A model generated the notes under the pieces. That model saw nothing but the letters and a program-made list of their open reading frames with translations. It was not told the DNA's origin and made no database searches. A stretch of DNA of 64,000 bases from Atrichornis clamosus (taxonomy: Eukaryota; Chordata; Aves; Passeriformes; Menuridae): positions 1 through 64,000 of the forward strand of contig WBMZ01014177.1 in NCBI GenBank assembly GCA_013400975.1. The letters run 5' to 3'. The translations under genes were made by a program, and so were the position numbers. Positions 10,701-22,200 of this stretch are shown here, piece by piece (position 1 is the first letter of the stretch; every line of letters starts with the position of its first letter).

Positions 10701-13700
10701 ATTGACTGTACAGTGAAGGCTGCAAAAGGTGCTGCTTGACGGTTCTGGAGTTTGGGATTTAGGGCAATCTGGTCAGAATTATTTCCCGTGAGAAAATACA
10801 GAAAATCCCCAAATGCTAATTGAATTTTTCCATGAGGGACAGTAAAAAAACCCCAACCAAAACCAACCAAATAAACAAAACACCCAATGGACCGATCCAA
10901 ACTGGGACTTTTTCAGGGGAACTCCAGAGAAATAGCAACCCTCCTTACAACGTTTGGGCTAGAGTCAGAGGCAGTATCCAATTCTCCAGGCTCAACCATA
11001 AACCTGTTTTTTCACTAATTTCTAACAGCTACACCAAATTAAGCAGGAATTGTACAGCCTTGTTAACCATGCTACCCTGATTCAATTCTGTTCTTTGTGC
11101 TGAATGAAACAACTGCACATGGGGAAAAAAGCTGCTGGTGAGTCATTAAGGACTGCATTGTAACAGGTACTAGGGGAACCAAGAGAAGGAAAAGGTTTCT
11201 TAGGCAACCTTTACTCTGCAACTTTCTCATGTTTGAGCATTTGAATTCTAATATTCTTTTAAAATAAGAAAAAATGGGGTTTTTTAAATACACAGTTTGT
11301 TACTTTGAATTTAGACTTCTGAACTAATTGCAATGACAGGATGCTTCAATGTCTCTCCCCACAGCAATGATCAAGGGACCATGTGGCAGATGCTAGGAAG
11401 GAGGATGCATCCAAGGGCATGCTTGTCCTCTAGTGTGCATGCAACTAGAATTCCTCAGTTTTATCTGAATATGTTATTTTAATAACCAGGATATCTTCAG
11501 TTCAACAAGCAGCATAGAGGAATACACAGAAAAGTATCCGGCATTTGAAAATTATCTGTGAACATACTTATTTAAACTATCTTCATGTACTCTCCTTCAG
11601 TGCCAAAACCCTCTTCATCCTGCTGAAAAAGTGACTTGTCCAGCTCTTGAACACATGCATTGAAAGATTCTGGAGAGAAAAAAAAAAAACAAAAGAAAAA
11701 AACCCCCAACCCCTCAAACCAAACAAAAACAAAGCAAAACTACACCCCTAGACTCCAGTTTCCCCATAGTTATACGCAAAAGACCTCAGGATAAGAAAGA
11801 ATAAATGTGAGAAGTTTTGGTAGTCTGACACACAGTCAAACGTCCCTTTCACTAAACAGCATACAAAGCATAATGAATAATTTTGTTCCAAATCACTAAA
11901 GTATTTAAGAATGTACGTTGAATTATTTTCTTGATTACAACTATTTTCTTAACTCTGTATTAATACTGTCATGTCTACTAGCAGTTTTTAAACAGTTATT
12001 TCAGTTTCTTTGAATTTACTGCTGTACTTCACTTTTCAAGTGGATCATGAGAAATGTCTTCTATGTTATCAGAATCTGAATCATTATCAATTAACCAGTC
12101 AAGTCAAAAAATGCTGACTCCTTTATTTCCTCCATCATTGTAATTTCCATCTCATAGGAAGAATTCAGGTAAAAACAACAGCTATTTCTGTAATACAAGG
12201 TTATATACTACAACAAGAACAACCATCAGTTTACAATTTTTAATGCCTAGGTAATTTTCAAAACTGCATGTCTGCATATTCAGAATGAAAAAGGACCATG
12301 GAGAGAAGATCAACTAAGTAACAATTAAAAGAAAAAAAAAAAAGAAAAAAAAAGAAAAAACCCAAAAATGTTGTCACTGAAAAAGCTGTCACTGTCCACA
12401 GGAACCATGTCTAGTCACGTTTTCAGTCAGTCAGTCAGCTAGCTGAGGGTCATGTCATTACTTAGTTTCTGTAGAAAAAACACAAGTACAAAAATAGTAT
12501 CAAAAAGCAACATACCTATTTTTATTTTAATGTACATAACATAAAATATAATCATTACAACAGCATATAAATAAGTCTTTCAATATCTTTAGAAGAATAG
12601 TATTAAAGTTTTAGGTATGCTTCTCTAACTTTTAAAGCAGTGCTTCTGTCTCTGAGCAGTGTGCAAATGCCAGTACTTTTTCTGCAGTATACTGTTGATA
12701 CAAAATACAGGTATTGTTTCAGAGTCTATCTCAACTATGATACAATTACTTTTTAAAAACGTTTTTTCCGAGCAATAAATCTTTACAAATATACATGTTA
12801 ACTTCAGGCTTTTAATAAAATTCTAAGTAAAAAAAATTAATGCAAATCCAATCAGTGATGCAAGACTTCTTCCAGACAGAAATAAAAGAAAATAATGACC
12901 AAGTATTTCATGACAGAATAAATGGTTTTTCTCAGCTTAGTAAGTAACTAAATAATTATTTCTCAGAAGGGGAAAAATGCAATTAATCCATTTGCTATGT
13001 GTTAAAGTCAATCAGTAATGACTATTAAAAGCCACAGAATCTTACTCCATGCAGCTGTGTCTTGCATTTCTAATACAATGCTAGTCTAAGGACTATTCGA
13101 GAACTTTGTGAAAGATGTTTTGGGTGGATTTTGTTTTTTCATTTGCTTGTGGGTCTGTTGTTTAGTGGTTTGTTGGGTTTTTTCCCCCCGAGGGTGGGGG
13201 TGGTATTTAAGTAGAATTACTAGGTAGCGATGAAGAGATTAATTGGAACTCCACAATACATTCTTCTCAAATACAGCAATTCTTTCCTTCCTCTTCGATT
13301 TTTGAATGATACAATTTACATAGCTGGCATCAGACATTGCTGTGAGATTTTCATTAAATACTCAAATTAATGCAAAACCCTGAGTGGAGAGCACAAGATG
13401 GCCAACAGCAAGAACATTAAGGTAGGTCTGCTTTTAGCAACTGCCTAGAAGTAGACACTGGAGATGTCTTCCCAAGCCTACAGTGATTCAAAACTAGGTA
13501 GTTTAAAGTGATTATTTCAGCCCTTAATAAGAGGGGATCATCTCACCCCCCAAAAAAATTACATTAGAACTAAAGGTGGTTAAGAGAACATTAGTGGTCT
13601 GTATTTCCACCTTTTCTCTGCTACTTTTAACTACTCATATAAACAATTGAATTTTCATTGACTTGTATGAGAGCCAGAGCCTGTAAAATTCACTAGGTGG

Positions 13701-15690
13701 ATTAGTTTAGAATATTAATACACATGTATTCAAGTTTGCCTGATAAACAAAAGGTTGCTGCAAGGTAACAGGAAGTTCTTATAGTCAAAAGTTTATATTG
13801 CAAAAGCATTATCAGTAGCATACTATTAACATTAAACATTTTTTAAGAAATAACTCGTAAATTGTATTTTTAAAAAAATTATTTATTTAAGAAAGTGTTG
13901 GGGAAAAACTTTGAATTTGTTGAAAAAATTAAGTACTTTATTTAATTATTCCATTGAGTCATATTTATTTTCATATAGATTCCAGAATTCACAGGTCTTA
14001 TAACAGATTTAAATCAGAGAACCTTGTATAGAAATGACTATTGCAGAAATCCAATCACCTTGTTAAAGACAAAAAGCAAGCAATACAACAGGACTTTAGA
14101 AAGGATTTTTTTTTTTAAATTAAGAGGCAATTACTTCCTTAAGTGAAAACTCACAGAAGTTCTAGTTAGGAAGATTACTTCCTACAGTTAAAATTCAAAA
14201 TGAACAAAAGTTAGCACTCTCCCATCTTCAGAAAAAACCCTCAACTATTTCAGAGGTAGAGAGCATTCCATCTCCTTTCACATGCACAATTTAACACTTT
14301 AACTGAAAGCAAAACATAACCCTCTAAACTACTTAAAAGCCAGTCCAGTGCAAAGTCAGGCAGTGGTAAACTTCACTTAAATGGGCAAGCCCTTTTGAAA
14401 GGGAATCTTTCCTTTTATATATTTCATTTGAACTTCAGAACCTGACTAACGCACAAAAAAAGAGCCAGTTATTCTGTCTGTCTATCCTGAAAAGAGATAG
14501 ATGCTAAAACAACCTGCTGAGAGACTCAGAATCAGGGACCTGGTGTACAGAAAAAGTAGGGATAAACCATCCTTGTAATTTTTGATTCATGTTGTATTTA
14601 CATTTTTCTAGTAAAAAGTACACAAGGCAGACCTGGTACTATATTATGCTTCACATAAATATTCCTATAGGGACCTAGAGATGGAACTTTTATTGTTGAA
14701 ATCAAGGCACATTAAAAACAAAACTTAGTACAGAGATAAGAGTGTGGGTTCAAGTTACTTAGAACTGCATTCAACAGAGCTGCTGATTAAAAGAAAAAAG
14801 TTTCAAATTCATTTTATCTGTAATTCTATGCAGAAAAAGAGTGCTAGAAATCCAACTTTTTAAAACAAAAGTTGTGTATGAAGACTAAGGCCACTTTTAG
14901 TATCTGCTGTTTATTAAAAGAGCAACATGGAAGTCCTTAGGAGAAAAGGAGGAAAAGAACACTTTGGGCAAAATCTTTTTTGGTCTTTGCAACTCCAGGG
15001 TCACAAAGAACATGTACACAAAGAAAGGTACAAGGAGTGAAGCTTAGAGGTAAAATGCTGATGCAGAGAGTCATGATTTCATGTGATATTTTCTGAATTA
15101 GTTAAATCAAAACTTCACATCCCCTAGGAAGATAGCATGACTACCGGAAATATCTGGAAGTTATAGTAGTATTTTATAGTTATTTTGTAGAAAACAGGGC
15201 TTAGCCTTTTCTCGCCCAACTATATTTCTCCTTTGGCAATAGTTCTAATGTTAAAAAAAAAGAAAAATAATTACCAAAAAACGTGATTACATTCAATATA
15301 ATTTGAAGCAAACCAATGTTTTAAAAGAACTGAATTTTGGTCCCTGAAGTCAGTAAAATATAAAACCTCTCTAGGAGTTTAGCCAGTTTTTACAGGCCAT
15401 AAGCATCAAACAGTAAGTTCTCAAACATGTATCTCAATTCCTCCACCACAGGCACTGCTATATTTTCTTCACTATCATATATTCCAGCTACATCCGATTT
15501 CTGAGAACACAGATGACCCAAATATCCCAAACCTTTGGTTTCACCTGACAACCTTACCTGTCACTATCATGTCCTTTTTTTAATTTACCCCTTCCCCCCT
15601 CTGCCCTGCAAGGGCTCAACTCTGCATCTTTATCCAACAGCACTGCTGACATGTGTTTTTAATGAAAAAAAAGACACACACAAGCTTATG
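4750..15690. other. long intergenic stretch between the left neighbour and RBM45
   Basis: Mostly AT-rich, with low-complexity A- or C/A-rich patches (about 10,845-10,890, 11,685-11,745, 12,335-12,362) and a short TCAG repeat at about 12,423-12,438. No exon was recognised. A GC-rich patch at about 7,190-7,510, rich in CAGCTGC words, keeps frames open on both strands but shows no convincing start or family. A minus-strand AATAAA at 12,521-12,526 followed by U-rich sequence could be a distal poly(A) site if RBM45 has a spliced or longer 3' UTR. Confidence 0.5.
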
Positions 15691-15702
15691 GCAGTTTCAT
15701 TG

Positions 15703-15708
15703 TTTATT
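15703..15708 (-). terminator. RBM45: candidate RBM45 polyadenylation signal (AATAAA)
   Basis: On the minus strand an AATAAA hexamer lies about 335 nt after the RBM45 stop codon. It is followed, at the usual distance, by a GU-rich run (CTTGTGTGTGTC) and then a U8 stretch at about 15,665-15,685, the textbook layout of a cleavage and polyadenylation site. Use of this site would give a compact 3' UTR of about 350 nt. A splice-donor-like sequence just after the stop leaves open an alternative spliced 3' UTR. Confidence 0.5.
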
Positions 15709-15846
15709 TTTGCATACTCTTTTCAATGTTAACTGCTTCTCTTATATACAAAAATGAACATCCAGATTGGTTTTTATCAACTGGTTCATATTTTTCCAAG
15801 AACTATAAAAATTGATTTTTGTTAAAATAAAATGTACGTGTGCCTA

Positions 15847-15896
15847 TATAAGCATACACACACCCATACAGATATATATATACACACAGATATATC
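15847..15896. repeat. short mixed (TA)n/(CA)n microsatellite
   Basis: Runs of TATATA and ACACAC alternate over about 50 bases, within the candidate RBM45 3' UTR. Confidence 0.6.
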
Positions 15897-16042
15897 AAAA
15901 ATTGTATTTCAGGTTGTTAGCTAAGAATAAATTTAAAGTGTATCATTATGTGTTTGCATCTAACTTCAAAAGACTTTGCCTATGACTATTTCAGGTAGCT
16001 GAACGGAGTGTAAGTAACAGCTCAGACTGGGTACTCACCTGC

Positions 16043-16235
16043 TCAGTAAGTTCTCTGGCGTTTGTTGGGCTCCTCCGAGGGCGAGTCTGCCAGCCTCACT
16101 TTCAGCCTGACACCATTCACAATCTTGCCATGTAATGCAGTTATGGCCTCGCTGGCACTTGCTCTGTCTGCAAATTTTGCATAGCCCACATTTTTTCCAG
16201 CCACAAGATAAACACTTATCAATTGTCCAAAACGG
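16043..16235 (-). CDS. RBM45: RBM45 coding exon 9 (residues 405-468 and stop)
   Basis: The acceptor has an unusual T11C8 tract directly before AG. It encodes [20 protein letters not shown], the rest of RRM4, and the NKRQRTY end with TGA at 16,043-16,045. Eight bases after the stop is a consensus donor (CAG|GTGAGT), so the exon may either read through to the poly(A) signal at 15.7 kb or splice to an untranslated exon. Confidence 0.96.
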
Positions 16236-19200
16236 CTGGGGGGGGAAAAAAAAAAAGATAATTTACAGGTTTTCCTGCAACATATCCAATCTGAAGTATA
16301 TATATGATTTGTTAACTGCAAAAACAGTTTTCTTATATCTAAGTTTTCTTGTGCTGGTGTTTTCCCAACTTGCATATTCCCTTCTCTTGAATTATGGGCA
16401 GGAATACAAATAACACCAAAAGTTCACAGACAGTTTTTTGTATGAAATATTACAAAAGAACCACACCAGCAGTGATTTCTCTTATTTAAAAGAATATGTA
16501 AAACTAATTAATACAATAGTCCCCAAACACTTAATGACATTCAAAACACCCCACAGAAACAAGAAAAAAACCCAAACAAACCAAAAATAAGACATACACA
16601 CACAAGCCAGGAGATAATTTAGAAGCTTAAACCTGCATCTCACTTAAATGAACTTGCTCAGCTGTGGTTCATCTTTGGAAAGGTCTCACTGAAATGATGC
16701 AGAAAGGAAGCACTACAGCTTCAGGAAAAACACAAATTTCCAAGTACTCAGGAGATTTCCTAGACAGATCCTTAAAATAGTTTTAAAAAATAGTCTGCTT
16801 GCTTCATACTGAAGTTACACTGAAGTGTCAAGACTAGAGTGCATAGCCTTTTCCCGCTCCAGAGCCTGATTTAAGAAAATTCAGTACATCAGATAGATAC
16901 AGTTTCAAAGTCCACACATGTGCATATTATATCTTTTTCTCTCCTGATGCTTTGAAAATATTTTGGCTTTCCAAAGATTTATTGCAAATGCAAGCTATTA
17001 GAAAAGGAAAATGTCTTTTTCTTCAAGAATATAAAACAAATAAATCATATAAAATACTAGAGAACAGCTAACTATAGATTTGTTTTAAAGATGGCAAAAA
17101 TAGTCTCAAGTCTTTGCTCCACACAGGGAGGTAGTATGAAAGAACAGCTGAAATAGTGTCAGTAAGATGCCATTATAACATATCAGAAAAAACTCCCTAT
17201 ACTTACTCCTCTAAGTTACTGTGGAAATTTACCAAAATACTTAAATACCTTACAGAAATATATTTAAAAAAAAAAAAGCAAAATAAATCAGGAAATAAGA
17301 ACTAGAAGTAGCACATTTTTTGGTTAAAAATAAATATTAGAAGACTTGACATTTTATTTCAGATTAAGTTAATTGATAATAAAGCTGCCATACTGATGAT
17401 ACTGCATCTATGCTTCAGTGTGGATTCCATTACACACTTCTTTCAAAAAAGCAGCTGTTATACTGTTCACTTATGACTTACTGGTCACTGGGCACTGCCT
17501 TTTCTGGAAAGAGTTTTCATGACAATCTTTTTTATTTCCAACATTTATTTTAAATATATCATAGTTTATTTTCTTTTTGTTAGGGAACACTGATTTGTAA
17601 ATGGAGTCTTACCAGAACACATCCTCCAATACATTTACAGGTAAAGGATGGGGATGAAAAAGTATGAAAAGCCTTTCCTTCACAGAAGTGTCAGGTGGAA
17701 CTTTTTTTTTGGGTGGTGGAAGTATGGCATCTGTTTGGGGCTGAAGTAACTGTGGGCCAGAAGTTCCTCCAAATGCTTGCTGAAATGGGACGAAAAGCAC
17801 AATTATAAATTAACTGATGGCAGGGAGGTGGAGGAAGTAAACCTACCTTACTTACAATTTTTGTTCCCATCACAGAACATAAATAGGCTCTATGAGTCCT
17901 AATCTTAATTACTTTATTTATTTTGGCTATTAAAATGGACAATAAATTCAAATAAGGTCAAACAGCTTTACAGGGAATAAAACAACCAACCAACCAAAGG
18001 TACATCTTAAAAATGCAGCATGTAAAAGAGTTACAGAAGAAAGTGAGCAGTGTTCTTTATTGACAGAGCTGAAGTTTCTCACAACAATTCAGAGGAATAC
18101 CAACACTATCCATTCTACCAACTTACAGGAGGTGCCCTGTACTGCTGGACAATCGCGTTGTTACTGCGCAACGCTGACGACACCTGTGCTGTTACCAGCT
18201 GTGTTGCCATTTTTCTGATGAGGCTGCAAGCAGAAGTGATAATAAATTACTTTAAAGAAAGAGTTAAGTTATGGTACTCTTAAATTTAGCAAGAGAAAGT
18301 AAGTTTTAATACACATCTAATAGTACCTCTAAAAATCTGTTGCAGAGTAAGAAAAAGCAAATGCACTTTTTGCATAGATTCACAGCCTGAATTGTAGGAC
18401 CATGCTGTAGGAATTATTGAAGAATGAACATTGGGTTTGCAATGAACATTGGGTTTAAATCAGATCAGGAATGCACTTCTGAAGTGAATCCCTCTTTACT
18501 GCTTTCATTCATCTCCCAGAACAGGTTTGACATGAACTGGATTCCTTTAGGGTGAAACTATGTGGAGGGTTGGGAGCCCTCAAAGCAGGAGCCTCTTGCA
18601 CTCCCCTGGAGGAGCCAGAGATAAGCCACCTTCCTCTGGGTCAGGGTGAGATCCCAACATGCCTTGTTTCTTCATGGTAATAGCCTGGACCCTGTTGGCC
18701 AACTGGTTTCTCCCCCACCCCCTACCTTTCCCATAAAAAGCCCGGCTTCTGCCCCTGAAGGCAAGGGAACAATAAAGGCGACCTCTGCGGAACTGCCCTA
18801 CGAGGCTCCTGTCTCTCTGTCCCCGTGTTTGCCTTGGGCGACTTCACACGGAGCTGAACTCACAAAGAGCTGAAATCACTTGTAGCACAGAAGCTGCTAC
18901 ACTTGCTGGAATCTCCTGTCGCCCAGGGAGATGTGCCAGCACCCCTGGAGAGCTGTTCTCTGCGGGATGCTCTCCCTCCAGGAAGGTCGCGGCGTGCTGG
19001 TGCTGAGCTGCACCGGACCCCCTGCGACAAAACTAAGCCAAAATATTCACTGCAGGAGAGTACTTAAGCTGCTCCAACTCGTAATGGCCATTCAAATCAC
19101 AGGAACAAGTTAGAGATGATCAAACACCTGACAGTTCTCCATAGCGTGGGGATATCAGCTCCTCAGCACCCAAGAGTTTTACTCTACATATATGCTTCAC

Positions 19201-22200
19201 AAGGCTACTACTTGCACTGCTGCAAACACAACCAAGAGATGAAGTAAATAAATCTGGTTATAATACAAAAACCTCATCAGATACACACTCCAGCCTTGTT
19301 ACATATTACAGATATATTGACAAAGATCCTTGCTAAATCCAAGATTTTTCCATAGTATATCAAGAATATATATTTTAATATTTTCTTTATCAAAGACTAC
19401 TTAGTTTCAAAAGACTTATTCTAAGCCAATCAAAAAGAAAACCCCAAACCAGTTTCAGAAAATATTATCTATCAGTATGACACAAGCTCAGAGTGATACT
19501 GATGTTACTACTTATGTTAAAAATGTATTTATTTCTTTTAAATTTTGTCTCCAGAACACAACTTTTAATCTCAATGTACTAGTACTTACTCTGAGCTATC
19601 ATTCCCATCTTCCAGGAAAATGACAGTTAGGCGATTTCCAGGAGGATACTCAAACCCGTGTAGCTTGTACTTGGCATATATAGCTGAGGCAGCAGTGCTG
19701 TACTGAATCACAGCATATCCTGCAAAGGCAGGGCACAGTGTCAGTGGGATACAGGTAAACCCTCAGAACAAACTACACTCACATAGGCAGTGTATTTAAA
19801 CTGCACAGCAGTCATGGATGACACAAAATTCTTAAGTCTTTTCACCACGTGTCACATTACTTAGCAGTATTTGTGAAGGAAACTTCAGTGGGTTTAACTA
19901 GTGACAGATAAGCTGTATTCATTAATTAACTAAACTTAAGAAGCTGGCAATAAAGCCACACAAGTGAAAACATGTCTTCTTCACTAGGAATCAGTAACAA
20001 AAGGATAAACAATTTTATTTTTAAATGCCATTATCCCATCAACAGTGAATTTCCAGAACTGTAAAGTTAAAATATAACTCTCTGAGTTAACTTTTCAAGT
20101 TTCTTGAAGAAGAGACCATTTACATACTTGTCTCAGCAGCAGCAAAACAAGACTGAAACCAAAATAACCTTTCAATAAAAAACATGATCTGTTCTGGAAT
20201 TATTTAATCCCATTTACTCATAACAGCTTCTACACATACACGCACACACACAAACATTTCACGATGAAAACTCAATAGATCTGTTTAGATAACATGTTAT
20301 TTTAATGTCTAATAATTTCTGAAACTTTTTCTTAATTTATTTTGCCTAAAACTATTAATTTTACCAAAACCTACTTATCATGACTTTGATTCTACCCTTC
20401 TTGAGATTTTAGTATCCGAAAGTAAAGGTATTTAAGGCTACCTGCAGACAAGAGTTCAAGCAAAACTGACTTTCTGCATTTATGCAGTGATAACAGCAAT
20501 CACTGATTGTTTCCAACAAGTGTGCTGTATTTTACATTATGAATTAATTGAAGTATAATTACAAGGGATTCCCTTCAAAGAAGGGAGACAAAAACCTTTT
20601 GTACTTTACTTACCACTATTGGTATGAGGATCTCGCTGGACATCACAATATTCCAGTCCTGGAACTAAATCGAAGAGCGCGAACAGCTGCTCTTGAATAA
20701 AGGGAAGCCGTGATACCACTGACAGACGTTTGGAGACAGGTTCTTGAATTCGGGTCTCAGTTTTTTCAAAACTACAAAATTCTGGCTGCATACCTCAAGA
20801 ATCAACAAAATAATTTGAGTCATCACACTTGCATGCCTTCATTTCATGCATATGTTCCATCCACCTTTTAAAAGCAATCCAAAACAATTATATACTACAG
20901 GTCATGTGTTGATTTCACCAATGTAGGTCACAAAATAATTGGCCAACCAGAGAAAAGCAAGCCATAAAAATATAGAGGTGAAATGCCTGATTAGTTTCTG
21001 ACTTCAAGAGCCAATCTACTATTTAAGAGTTGACCTACGGCTCCATTAGCTTCCCAAACCACACTCCTACTGAGTGACCATATGCAAAACTACAAATCAT
21101 TTTTAGTATAAAAAGCTGTGACTTACAAAACGGAAGCGTATTTCCTCTTAGTTCTTGCCTCATGTTATTACTGTAATAATCATGTTCAAAAGACTCAGAT
21201 GACTTATTTTTAGGTTCAGCCAAAATGGCCCTGTAGCCTGCAAGAAACAACCACACACACAGCAACACCTCAGCACATCTCAATGATCTGACGAGACCCA
21301 CATTCTCCAAGTACTGTATTTAGAAACACATTATGCAGAAAACCCAGTAAGCACTGGCTTTAGAGAAATAACTACACTATAACTCCTGAAGTCTGCTGTA
21401 ATAATTGTGTGAAAGTTAACAGCTCGCAAATGAAATTACTCCTACTCAAAAGTTAAGTATAACAGAGCCTAATGCCACAAGAGTGACTGAGCACCGGCAC
21501 AGGTTGCCCAGAAAAGCTATGGAGTCTCCATGCATGGGGATATTCAAAAGTCACATGGACATGATCCTGGACCACCAGTGTCCAAGTGGCCCTGCTTGAG
21601 CCAAGTGGTTGAGCAAGATGACCTCCAGAGGTCCCTTCCAACTTCAACCATTCTGTAATACTTAGCAAGATTCTGAGGTGCTCCAGAAGCCATCACCCAA
21701 ACTTCTGTGCTAAAACAGTAGTTTATGGATGTTTTACATTAATCTGGATTTTGCTTTCATGGAAAGAACAGGTATTACACTCAAGCTATACAACTAATTT
21801 CACTTTAACCTCACAGGAAAAAGGAAATAAAATTTGACTGCTAAATAATCTCAGTGTCGTATTCTTATGCATAAATATGATTTCTGTAGAACCACTTATG
21901 AAAGATATGATGCAGAACCACTACATATACTACTGGAGAAAAAAGAACCAAACAAAGCCATAAAAAAAATAAGAACAACAAATAACCACACCCACACACC
22001 AAGTTGTTTCATACTTGTGATTAAGCAAACATTGAACAGGAAGTTGGACTGGAAGACTGCTGTTAGGTTTTCCCAAAAGCCTTTCTTCTCCTGGATGAGC
22101 AAACCCAATTCCCTCAGTCTCTCCTCCCAAGTCTTGTGCTTCCAGTCCCTGACATCCTTGGTGGCTTTCCACCAGACTCACTTAAATTCATTAACACCTT

